From Pseudomonas sp. UFMG81 (lineage in GTDB: Bacteria; Pseudomonadota; Gammaproteobacteria; Pseudomonadales; Pseudomonadaceae), in the NCBI RefSeq assembly GCF_015354575.1, contig NZ_JACAFQ010000028.1, positions 1 to 62,260 on the forward strand: a DNA stretch of 62,260 nt, in the 5' to 3' direction. The position numbers and the translations under genes are program-made. Position 1 is the first letter of the stretch. Each line of letters opens with the position of its first letter. Of the stretch, positions 25,727-33,216 are shown piece after piece. Below the pieces are notes generated by a model that did no database searches, was not told where the DNA came from, and saw only the letters and a program-made list of their open reading frames with translations.

Positions 25727-26224
25727 ATGACCGAGCAAGCCCTTTCCCTGCAACAACTCGCTGCCCCCGAAGGTATCTGCTACGGCTGCGGCAGCGCTCA
25801 CCCCAGCGGCCTGCATGTGCAGAGCCATTGGCACGCCGATGGCATCCACCTACTGTGCCATCACACCCCTGACGAGGCCTTCACAGGGTGGCCGGGCCTG
25901 GTTTATGGCGGTCTATTGGCGATGCTGGTCGACTGTCATAGCAACTGGGCCGCCATGGCCTACCACTACCGCGCCGAGGGGCGTGAGCCGGGTAGCCTGC
26001 CGCGTATCGACTGTGTCACGGGCCAGCTCGGCCTGACTTATCTCAAGCCCACGCCAATGGGCGTAGAACTGCTGCTCAAGGCGCGGGTCGAGGGCGAGGT
26101 GGGGCGCAAGAGCCGGGTAATCTGCGAGGTCTGGGCCGGTGACGTGCTCACCGTCATTGCCGATTCGGTGTTCGTGCGGGTCGATACCGAAAAGCTCAAG
26201 CTGAAGGCGCACGGGCAAGGCTGA
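25727..26224 (+). CDS. hotdog-fold thioesterase, PaaI-like
   Basis: 165-aa single hotdog-domain protein. Its N-terminal CYGCGSAHPSGLHV segment is typical of a PaaI-like acyl-CoA thioesterase subgroup (CxxCG...NPxGL). The central GWPGLVYGGLLAMLVDCHSN contains the catalytic acidic position (D) on the long helix. It probably hydrolyses an acyl-CoA of unknown identity. It is divergently transcribed from the aminotransferase (188-bp gap). The longer frame upstream has no ribosome binding site. Confidence 0.8.
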   Translation: MTEQALSLQQLAAPEGICYGCGSAHPSGLHVQSHWHADGIHLLCHHTPDEAFTGWPGLVYGGLLAMLVDCHSNWAAMAYHYRAEGREPGSLPRIDCVTGQLGLTYLKPTPMGVELLLKARVEGEVGRKSRVICEVWAGDVLTVIADSVFVRVDTEKLKLKAHGQG

Positions 26225-26505
26225 TACCTGCGCAGGCGGGCGCGGCTTGTTGAAAAACCTTACAACCTCCGTGGAACTCATCTGATGGGAAGGCCCAAGA
26301 GCCAGGAATAGTCTTGCGTGGTTTTCATCACTGGCTGTCTCGGGTGCTCCTGATTTCCCACAAGTTTCGTCGTAACCGACAGATCTATGCCGTCGGTTCG
26401 CGAGCGGGCATCCCAGACCCCATACCACGTTTGCATGCCCACCCACGCGGCCACGCTGACAAGGCGAGCCCGCCAGCAGGCATGCGCGGTCCACGGAGTC
26501 TTTCC

Positions 26506-26892
26506 ATGCGTACTCGCAACATCCTACCGATTGCCGGCCTGGCGTTGGTGCTGACTGGCTGCGCCAGCGTCACCGTGCCCAGCGAACAGATCGAACTGAC
26601 CCGCAGCGCCATCAGCCGCGCCGTGTCTGCAGATGCCACCCAATACGCCCCGGTCGAAATGCGCGCGGCCCAGGACAAGCTCGTTGCCATGGAGCGTGCA
26701 CTGGGTCAGCAGGACCTGGAGCAGGTCCGTCTGTTCGCCGAGCAGGCCGAGGCCGATGCCCGCCTGGCCGAGCGCAAGGCCATGGCCGCCAAGGCCCGGC
26801 AGCAACTGGAAGTTGCGCGCCAAGGGATCGAGGTGCTGCGCCAGGAACTGCTCGACGCCCCAGAAACCGATGCCGCTGCGCGCGCCCATTGA
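26506..26892 (+). CDS. DUF4398-type lipoprotein
   Basis: 128-aa lipoprotein with lipobox LTGC (C at residue 18). After the anchor it is predicted to be mostly one alpha-helical, coiled-coil-rich segment (AQDKLVAMERALGQQDLEQVRLFAEQAEADARLAERKAMA) as in DUF4398 proteins. Start at 26506 gives an ideal signal peptide; the upstream extension is spurious. The next gene begins 11 bp after its stop, and the OmpA-type product has a similar helical region, so the two probably act together at the outer membrane. Confidence 0.85.
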   Translation: MRTRNILPIAGLALVLTGCASVTVPSEQIELTRSAISRAVSADATQYAPVEMRAAQDKLVAMERALGQQDLEQVRLFAEQAEADARLAERKAMAAKARQQLEVARQGIEVLRQELLDAPETDAAARAH

Positions 26893-26903
26893 GGAACCGA
26901 ACC

Positions 26904-27677
26904 ATGTCGAAAATGAACCTGCTACCGACCGTTTCGGTATTCGCCTTGCTGCTCGCAGGCTGCGCGGCCACACCCGAAAACCCCAAACTGCTTGAAGCCC
27001 GCGAGGCCTTCAGGGCCTTGCAAGGCAAACCTGATGCTAGCCGTATCGCGGCCTTGGAAACCCAGGACGCCCAGCGTGCGCTGGAGAAGGCCGAGCACGC
27101 CTCGTTGCAGGATCGTGAAGGCCCAAGCGTCGAACAACTGGCCTACCTCGCCGGGCGCAAGATCGAAAGCGCTGAACAGAGCATCCTGCTGCGCCAGGCG
27201 GAGATCAGCCTGCAAGGTATCGAGGCCCAGCGCACCCAGGCGCGTCTGGATGTGCGCACAGCCCAGCTCAAGGCGCTGCAAGCGCTCAAGAGCAAGCAGA
27301 CCGAGCGCGGTACCGTGGTGACGTTCGGCGACGTGCTGTTCGACACCGGGCGTGCCGAGCTGCGCCCGGGCAGCCAGCGCGATGTCCAGCAATTGGCCGA
27401 TTACCTGCGTGACAACCCGGAGCGCAAGGTGCTGGTCGAAGGGTTCACCGACGCCATCGGTTCGGACAGCTTCAATCAGCAGCTCTCCGAGCGTCGCGCA
27501 GGCACCGTGGCCAACGCCCTGCGGCGTCAGGGCATCGCTGCCGAGCGAGTTGTCAGCGCCGGCTATGGCAAGGAGTATCCGGTGGCGAGTAACGCCAACG
27601 CCCAGTCGCGCCAACTCAATCGCCGGGTTGAAGTGATCATTTCTCATGGTGCCAAGCCGGTGGCACCGCGCTATTGA
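26904..27677 (+). CDS. OmpA-family outer-membrane lipoprotein with DUF4398-like N terminus
   Basis: 257 aa, lipobox LLAGC (C at residue 20), a long helical region (about 30-135) that resembles the preceding lipoprotein, then a C-terminal OmpA-like peptidoglycan-binding domain (about 140-245) with FGDVLFDTGRAELRPG, the NX2LSxxRAxxV-like pattern QLSERRAGTVANAL and SAGYGKEYPVASNANAQSRQLNRRVEV. It should tether the outer membrane to peptidoglycan. GAGGAACC precedes the ATG. Cotranscribed with the upstream DUF4398 gene. Confidence 0.9.
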   Translation: MSKMNLLPTVSVFALLLAGCAATPENPKLLEAREAFRALQGKPDASRIAALETQDAQRALEKAEHASLQDREGPSVEQLAYLAGRKIESAEQSILLRQAEISLQGIEAQRTQARLDVRTAQLKALQALKSKQTERGTVVTFGDVLFDTGRAELRPGSQRDVQQLADYLRDNPERKVLVEGFTDAIGSDSFNQQLSERRAGTVANALRRQGIAAERVVSAGYGKEYPVASNANAQSRQLNRRVEVIISHGAKPVAPRY

Positions 27678-27781
27678 AGTGAGCGGGCAGTGCGGCGAAG
27701 GCCGCGCTGCCTTTTCATTTGCAGTGCCCGAGCGTGGCTGGCATTGTCGGACTTGATCCGGATGACCAACAGGATGTTGCC

Positions 27782-28324
27782 ATGCCCTACCAGATCCGCC
27801 CGGCTTGCCGCGACGACTGCCTCGTCCTGAGTCAGATCGGCCAGGCCACCTTCGCCTTGGCCAGCCCCCCCGACAGCGCGCCTGCCGCACTGCAGCACTA
27901 CATCGACCATCACCTGCAACCCGAGCATTTTGCCGTGCACCTGCACCACCCACACAAGCGCCTGCTGGTGGTGGGGCAGGGTGACCAGGTGCTGGGCTAC
28001 AGCATGCTCGACCTGGCGCCAGAACCGTTGGGTATCGCCGTCGCCGACCGACTGGTGGAAATCTTGCGGTGCTACGTATTGCCCTGTGCACACGGGCAAG
28101 GTGCGGCGCAGCAGTTGTTGGCGGCGACCCTGGCACAGACGCAAGGCGCGGTTCGGTTGACGGTGAACGAGGGCAACGCACGGGCCATCCGTTTCTATCA
28201 GCGCAACGGCTTCAGCAAGGTGGGCGAAGCCACTTTCATCTGCGGTGACGAGAGGCACCGCGACTGGGTGATGGTGCGCCTGCCGCTGAATCATCAAACC
28301 CTATTGGCAAAGGCGTTCCCATGA
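27782..28324 (+). CDS. GNAT-family N-acetyltransferase
   Basis: 180 aa. A GNAT fold with the CoA-binding stretch HGQGAAQQLLAATLAQ (motif A) and the C-terminal NARAIRFYQRNGF, the pattern of RimI/small-molecule acetyltransferases. Substrate unknown. Its stop codon overlaps the start of the GST gene (ATGA), so the two are translationally coupled. The ATG at 27782 follows AGGATGTTGCC. Confidence 0.85.
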   Translation: MPYQIRPACRDDCLVLSQIGQATFALASPPDSAPAALQHYIDHHLQPEHFAVHLHHPHKRLLVVGQGDQVLGYSMLDLAPEPLGIAVADRLVEILRCYVLPCAHGQGAAQQLLAATLAQTQGAVRLTVNEGNARAIRFYQRNGFSKVGEATFICGDERHRDWVMVRLPLNHQTLLAKAFP

Positions 28325-29016
28325 CCGATCTGTCCGCTTTCCCGATTACCCGCAAATGGCCGGCCCAGCACCCTGAGCGGCTGCAACTGTACTCGCTGCC
28401 CACGCCCAACGGGGTAAAGGTGTCGATCATGCTCGAGGAAATCGGCCTGCCTTACGAAGTGCACAAGGTCAGTTTCGACAGCGACGATCAGCTGAGTCCC
28501 GAATTCATTTCGCTCAGTGCCAACAACAAGATCCCGGCGATCCTCGACCCGGATGGGCCGGGCGGTAAACCGTTGCCGCTGTTCGAGTCGGGGGCGATCT
28601 TGCAGTACCTGGCGGAAAAGAGCGGTCAGCTGCTGAGCCAGGACCCGGCGCAGCGCTACCAGACAATTCAATGGCTGATGTTCCAGATGGGCGGTGTCGG
28701 GCCGATGTTCGGCCAGGTGGGGTTCTTCCATTTCTTTGCGGGCAAGCATTACGAAGACAAACGTCCGCGTGACCGTTACGTCAATGAGTCAAAGCGTTTG
28801 CTGGGCGTACTGGACCGGCACCTGAAGGGCCGCGAGTGGATGGTCGACGCGTACAGCATCGCCGATATCGCTATCTTTCCGTGGGTGCGCAACTTGGTCG
28901 AAAGGTATAACGCCCGCGAATTGGTGGGGTTCGAAGAGTTTGAAGAAGTCGGGCGGGTACTGGCGGCGTTCTTGAAACGGCCTGCCGTACAGCGTGGGTT
29001 GCTGATTCCCGAATGA
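28321..29016 (+). CDS. glutathione S-transferase, nu-class-like (YfcG/YghU type)
   Basis: 231 aa. N-terminal thioredoxin-like domain with LYSLPTPNGVKVSIMLEEIGLPYE and the glutathione-site FESGAILQYLAEKSG motif, followed by an all-helical domain. The TPNG motif is characteristic of the Ure2p-like/nu-class GSTs of E. coli YfcG and YghU, which reduce disulfide-type and peroxide substrates using two glutathiones. Start overlaps the GNAT gene by 4 bp. A hairpin follows at 29035-29061. Confidence 0.9.
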   Translation: MTDLSAFPITRKWPAQHPERLQLYSLPTPNGVKVSIMLEEIGLPYEVHKVSFDSDDQLSPEFISLSANNKIPAILDPDGPGGKPLPLFESGAILQYLAEKSGQLLSQDPAQRYQTIQWLMFQMGGVGPMFGQVGFFHFFAGKHYEDKRPRDRYVNESKRLLGVLDRHLKGREWMVDAYSIADIAIFPWVRNLVERYNARELVGFEEFEEVGRVLAAFLKRPAVQRGLLIPE

Positions 29017-29034
29017 GCTGTATAAGGGGGTTGG

Positions 29035-29061
29035 TCGAACTCTGAAACGTAGAGAGTTCGA
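29035..29061 (+). terminator. hairpin after the GST gene
   Basis: Perfect 9-bp stem TCGAACTCT/AGAGTTCGA with a 9-nt loop, 18 bp after the GST stop codon. No T-run follows, so termination is possible but not strongly supported. Confidence 0.4.
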
Positions 29062-29240
29062 TCAGCCACCGTATCATGGGGATCTGATAACCAATCGGGT
29101 TGTACTGATCCTCAGGGTCTTAATACCCAATGTGAAGGATAGGTCTTTGATCGTGGCTCTCTGCAGTTGGAGAAAGGGGAGGCGAGACGCGGTGGTTTCG
29201 AAACACCGATAAGTGTGACTGGCCCCTACAAGGCGCGCCC

Positions 29241-30839
29241 TCAGAGCAATTGATTGAGGATCCAGTAGAGGCTTCCTGCCAACAGCATCGCCGCCGGCAA
29301 TGTAAGCACCCAGGCCATCAGCAAATTGATCAGCGTGCGCTTCTGGATCCCCGACCCGTTGGCCACCATGGTCCCGGCAACACCTGAGCTCAGCACGTGG
29401 GTGGTCGACACTGGCAGCCCGAACATATCCGCCGCCCCAATCGTGCACATCGCCACCACTTCCGCCGAAGCCCCTTGCGCATAGCTCAGGTGTGTCTTGC
29501 CGATTTTCTCGCCCACCGTCACTACGATACGCCGCCAGCCGACCATGGTGCCCAGCCCGAGGGCAATGGCCACCGCCACCTTGACCCACAACGGGATGTA
29601 GCGGGTGGCATCGTCCAGCTGGCGCTTGAACAGCTGCACATGGCGGGTGGTGTCGGTGTCGAAGGCCACCAGCTGGTTCTTGTCGATCAGGCGGATGGCT
29701 TCGCTGGTCAGGTACATGTCATTGCGCACGTTGGCCATGGCCTCTGCCGGCACACGGTTGAGCGAACCGTAGCCCTTGACCTCTTCACCGATCATGCCAG
29801 TCAACGCTGCCAAGGCGGGCACCAGTTCAGGGCTGGCCTCAGGTTCGGTGATGAAGGCGGTCAGGGTTTGCCGCGGGTCGTTGGGTGGCGCTTGCGGTGC
29901 GCTGCGCACCAGGGCCTGGCGGGTGACTTCGGCGACCGCCGAAAACTGCAGGGATTGTTCGGTGGGCATGGTCTTGTTCAGCGCATAGGCCATCGGCAGG
30001 GTGCCGACCAGGATCAGCATGATCAGGCCCATGCCTTTCTGCCCGTCGTTGGAGCCGTGGGCGAACGACACACCGGTACAGGTCAGGATCAGCACGCTGC
30101 GGATCCACCACGGTGGTGGAGTCTGGCCTTCGGGGGCCTGGTACAGCTCGCGGCGCTTGACCAACACGCGCAAAGCCAACAGCAACAGGGCCGCGCAGGC
30201 AAATCCGATCAGCGGCGAGAACAGCAAGGCATAGCCAACCTTGCTCGCCTGGCCCCAGTCCACCCCGCTGGTGCCGTCGCGCCCATGCATCAACGCGTTG
30301 GCCACGCCCACGCCGATGATCGAGCCGATCAGGGTGTGCGACGACGAGGCCGGCAGGCCAAGCCACCAGGTGCCTAGGTTCCAGATGATCGCCGCCAGCA
30401 ACAGCGCGAACACCATGGCGAAACCGGTGCCCGAACCCACTTGCAGGATCAGCTCCACCGGCAGCAGGGCGACGATGCCGAAGGCCACCGCGCCGCTGGA
30501 AAGCAGCACGCCGAGAAAATTGCACAAGCCCGACCATACCACCGCCACTGGCGCCGGTAGCGAGTGGGTGTAGATCACCGTGGCCACGGCGTTGGCGGTG
30601 TCGTGAAAACCGTTGACGAATTCGAAGCCCAGGGCGATCAGCAGGGCCAGGCCCAGCAGCAGGAAGGGGGTGAACGTGGTGACCACGGTGCCGCTGGCGC
30701 TGACATCCTGCTTGAGGCTCCAGAAGGTGTAGGCAAGGCCGGCCAGCAACAGGCCGAAGAACAGCGCCAGGGTGGTTTTGCCAGGACGGGCGTCGAGCTT
30801 GGGCAGCGCGCCCTGGCTGACCATCGAGGGGGTTGTCAT
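29241..30839 (-). CDS. PiT-family inorganic phosphate transporter
   Basis: 532-aa inner-membrane protein with about 11 helices in two repeats. The PiT signatures GFEFVNGFHDTANAVATVIYT and the second copy GSNDGQKGMG are both present. GQKxxxx and the large central loop (about 310-400) are typical of the bacterial type. Low-affinity Pi (metal phosphate) symport with protons is the known role. The start 30839 is preceded by CCGGAG. The usual DUF47 partner is not adjacent. It is convergent with the GST gene. Confidence 0.9.
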   Translation of the reverse strand: MTTPSMVSQGALPKLDARPGKTTLALFFGLLLAGLAYTFWSLKQDVSASGTVVTTFTPFLLLGLALLIALGFEFVNGFHDTANAVATVIYTHSLPAPVAVVWSGLCNFLGVLLSSGAVAFGIVALLPVELILQVGSGTGFAMVFALLLAAIIWNLGTWWLGLPASSSHTLIGSIIGVGVANALMHGRDGTSGVDWGQASKVGYALLFSPLIGFACAALLLLALRVLVKRRELYQAPEGQTPPPWWIRSVLILTCTGVSFAHGSNDGQKGMGLIMLILVGTLPMAYALNKTMPTEQSLQFSAVAEVTRQALVRSAPQAPPNDPRQTLTAFITEPEASPELVPALAALTGMIGEEVKGYGSLNRVPAEAMANVRNDMYLTSEAIRLIDKNQLVAFDTDTTRHVQLFKRQLDDATRYIPLWVKVAVAIALGLGTMVGWRRIVVTVGEKIGKTHLSYAQGASAEVVAMCTIGAADMFGLPVSTTHVLSSGVAGTMVANGSGIQKRTLINLLMAWVLTLPAAMLLAGSLYWILNQLL

Positions 30840-30966
30840 GCAGGCTCCGGGGCGCATCGTCGGAAGGAACAGGCTTCCAATCCTAGAAACAATTCGTTAC
30901 CGGGGAGTGACCTCGGTCAATGGAAGCTCTAGTCTGGAAGCTCGTTCCCGAGTGCCAGGCGCCCCC

Positions 30967-31353
30967 ATGATCCATTGCAAGCGTGTCTATGAACCGGCTG
31001 CCCCCGGCGATGGCCAGCGGGTGCTGGTCGACCGCCTGTGGCCGCGCAACACGCGCAAGGAGGCGCTGCACGGCCAGTGGCTGCGCGAAGTAGCGCCTTC
31101 CGAGGCTTTGCGCAGGGCGTTCCATGCCGGCGAGCTGGACTTCGCTGGGTTCACCCAGCGTTACCAGCAGGAGTTGGCTGCCCATCCTGAGCATTGGTAC
31201 CCGTTGCTGGATCTGGCCAGCAAGGGTGACCTGACCTTGCTGTATGCCGGCAAGGACACCGAGCACAACAATGCCCAGGTACTCGCCCAATGGCTGGAGG
31301 ATGAGCTGGAACGGCGCGGGCCGGGAAGTTCACCAGTGTGTTATGCCCGCTGA
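30967..31353 (+). CDS. DUF488-family protein
   Basis: 128-aa small soluble protein. VLVDRLWPR and the C-terminal LTLLYAGKDTEHNNAQVL match the DUF488 family, in which similar residues form a probable active site, but the function is unknown. It starts 127 bp from the phosphate transporter gene in the opposite direction. The next GNAT gene begins 41 bp after its stop, so they may be cotranscribed. Confidence 0.8.
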   Translation: MIHCKRVYEPAAPGDGQRVLVDRLWPRNTRKEALHGQWLREVAPSEALRRAFHAGELDFAGFTQRYQQELAAHPEHWYPLLDLASKGDLTLLYAGKDTEHNNAQVLAQWLEDELERRGPGSSPVCYAR

Positions 31354-31394
31354 GGTGTGCCGGCAAGCTGGTTGCTACGGGGAAACGCAATAGC

Positions 31395-31853
31395 ATGAGC
31401 CTCGAACTGATTCCCGCTACCGACGCCCACCGGGATTTCGCCCGCGACCTGACCCGTCGCGCCATGTTGGCGTACTACCGCGAATTCGACCTGCTGTGGA
31501 TCGAAGAGGCCTTCGATGAGGCCTGGGGCTGGCGCGAGCAATGGCTGGTGGTGGAGGAGGGCGAGGTGCTTGGGTTCTGCAGCCTCAGCCAGGATCGTCA
31601 AGCCTTGTTCATTCGCGAGTTGCACCTGTTGCCCGAGCATCGCGGGCGTGGCGTGGGCGGTCGGGTGCTCGAGGCGCTGGCTGGCTGGACCGTGCAGCGA
31701 CGCTTGCCCTTGCTGCGCCTGATGGTGTTCAGCAGCAACCCGGCACGGCGCCTGTATCTACGCCACGGCTTCGTCGAAGTGGGCGTGGATGAATGTTTCG
31801 TGCGCATGCAGCGCGCTGTGTTGCCTGCTGGCGCCGTCAACAACGGGGTGTGA
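31395..31853 (+). CDS. GNAT-family N-acetyltransferase
   Basis: 152 aa. The acetyl-CoA binding motif A is EHRGRGVGGRVLEAL and the terminal SSNPARRLYLRHGFVEVG is typical. The aromatic-rich N-terminal segment (YYREFDLLWIEEAFDEAWGWREQW) probably shapes the substrate site. Substrate unknown. Start chosen at 31395; the 19-residue upstream extension overlaps the DUF488 gene and has no ribosome binding site. Confidence 0.85.
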   Translation: MSLELIPATDAHRDFARDLTRRAMLAYYREFDLLWIEEAFDEAWGWREQWLVVEEGEVLGFCSLSQDRQALFIRELHLLPEHRGRGVGGRVLEALAGWTVQRRLPLLRLMVFSSNPARRLYLRHGFVEVGVDECFVRMQRAVLPAGAVNNGV

Positions 31854-31904
31854 ACGGGTAACTCGGGACAACCGGGCGGTATCGCGCAGCGGTGGCTTGC
31901 CATG

Positions 31905-31916
31905 ATTGGATCCAAT
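31905..31916. promoter_or_regulatory. 12-bp palindrome upstream of the XRE gene
   Basis: Perfect palindrome ATTGGATCCAAT, 84 bp before the XRE-regulator ATG. A 9-bp part (GGATCCAAT) recurs at 32538-32546, 24 bp before the gacA start. It could be an operator of the XRE protein. The evidence is only position and symmetry. Confidence 0.35.
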
Positions 31917-31999
31917 AGGCATAGTGCCGGGCGAATGCACGTGTATTCACTCGGGTGCGGGATTGTACCCGGGCTGGCTTATGCAGAGGAGGCAAGCAA

Positions 32000-32392
32000 A
32001 TGAATGGATTCGGCCCGCGCCTGAGAGAGGAGCGTGAGCGCCTGGGGATGACCCAGCGTGTGTTTGGCGATGTCGGCGGGGTGGAGCCCAATGCCCAGGG
32101 CAAGTACGAAAGCGGCGAGCGCACCCCCCGCATGGACTACCTCGCCGCCGTGGCGGGCAGAGGTGTCGATGCGCTGTACGTGTTGACCGGGGTACCCACC
32201 CCCGCGCCACTCGATTGCCTGACCCACGACGAAGATCGATTGCTTGGCGCCTTCCGCCGCCTGCCGGCCGCCGACCAGGCCGCCGTGTGGCACCTGCTCA
32301 ATCGCCTCGCCGGAGAGGGTGCAGGTCAGGAGGCCCTGCGCATGCGTCTGCCGGAGCGCCAGGGGTATTTCCACGACGGTCTGCGTGGCTGA
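32000..32392 (+). CDS. XRE-family helix-turn-helix regulator
   Basis: 130-aa DNA-binding protein. The N-terminal Cro/C1 helix-turn-helix (about 4-60) reads RLREERERLGMTQRVFGDVGGVEPNAQGKYESGERTPRMDYL in two parts, the recognition helix including NAQGKYESG. The C-terminal half (about 75-130) is helical and may dimerise. A strong GAGGAGGC ribosome binding site precedes the ATG. Small regulators of this type sit next to gacA in other pseudomonads. Target unknown. Confidence 0.85.
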   Translation: MNGFGPRLREERERLGMTQRVFGDVGGVEPNAQGKYESGERTPRMDYLAAVAGRGVDALYVLTGVPTPAPLDCLTHDEDRLLGAFRRLPAADQAAVWHLLNRLAGEGAGQEALRMRLPERQGYFHDGLRG

Positions 32393-32569
32393 CTCGGGCG
32401 TGTACCACGCTGAGCGGGCAAGGGTGCCGGTGGCTGGCCACCGCACCTGCCTGGCAAGCGATCGAGTGCAGATTCGAGGGGCGGAATTTACTGTGCAGGT
32501 CACTAGGTTGCTCGTGAAAAATTTTGTTAAGGTGGCGGGATCCAATCGCCCCACTGACGAGGTGTCTGC

Positions 32570-33208
32570 TTGATTAGGGTCCTGGTGGTCGACGATCACG
32601 ATCTGGTGCGTACCGGCATCACCCGCATGCTGGCCGACATCGACGGCCTGCAGGTGGTGGGCGAGGCGGACTCGGGTGAGGCCGCGCTCAAGCTTGCCCG
32701 TGAGCTAAAGCCGGACGTGGTGCTCATGGACGTGAAGATGCCAGGGATCGGCGGCCTTGAAGCAACCCGCAAGCTGCTGCGCAGCCACCCGGAAACCAAG
32801 GTGGTGGCAGTGACGGTGTGCGAGGAAGACCCGTTCCCCACCCGCTTGATGCAGGCGGGCGCGGCGGGCTACCTGACCAAAGGGGCCGGGCTCGACGAAA
32901 TGGTCCAGGCCATCCGCCTGGCCTTCGCCGGCCAGCGCTACATCAGCCCGCAGATCGCCCAGCAGTTGGCGCTCAAGTCGTTCCAGCCGCAGGGTTCGCC
33001 GTTCGATGCCTTGTCGGAGCGGGAAATCCAGATCGCCCTGATGATCGTCGGCTGCCAGAAAGTGCAGATCATCTCCGACAAGTTGTGTCTGTCCCCCAAG
33101 ACCGTCAATACTTACCGTTATCGAATCTTCGAAAAACTCTCGGTCACCAGCGACGTCGAACTGACCTTGCTGGCCGTCCGCCACGGTATGGTCGACGCAA
33201 GTCTGTAA
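32570..33208 (+). CDS. gacA: GacA response regulator (LuxR/FixJ type), TTG start
   Basis: 212-aa response regulator of the GacS/GacA system, which activates the Rsm small RNAs and so controls secondary metabolites, biofilm and virulence. The receiver domain has acidic D8-D9, phosphorylation site D54 in VLMDVKMPG and conserved K in GYLTKGAG. The C-terminal LuxR-type HTH contains LSEREIQIALMIV and SPKTVNTYRYRI. The start is TTG, as reported for gacA of other pseudomonads, with no in-frame ATG before residue 20. The uvrC gene follows after 8 bp. Confidence 0.95.
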   Translation: MIRVLVVDDHDLVRTGITRMLADIDGLQVVGEADSGEAALKLARELKPDVVLMDVKMPGIGGLEATRKLLRSHPETKVVAVTVCEEDPFPTRLMQAGAAGYLTKGAGLDEMVQAIRLAFAGQRYISPQIAQQLALKSFQPQGSPFDALSEREIQIALMIVGCQKVQIISDKLCLSPKTVNTYRYRIFEKLSVTSDVELTLLAVRHGMVDASL

Positions 33209-33216
33209 ACACACTC

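Noticed and set aside
29074..29240. Gene in the gap between GST and the phosphate transporter
   Set aside because: The open frame there runs through the transporter on its own strand and has no start signal.
32818..33216. N-terminal extension of uvrC reaching into gacA
   Set aside because: The frame overlaps gacA coding sequence; UvrC begins at MSQPFDASAFL and its GIY-YIG domain starts soon after.
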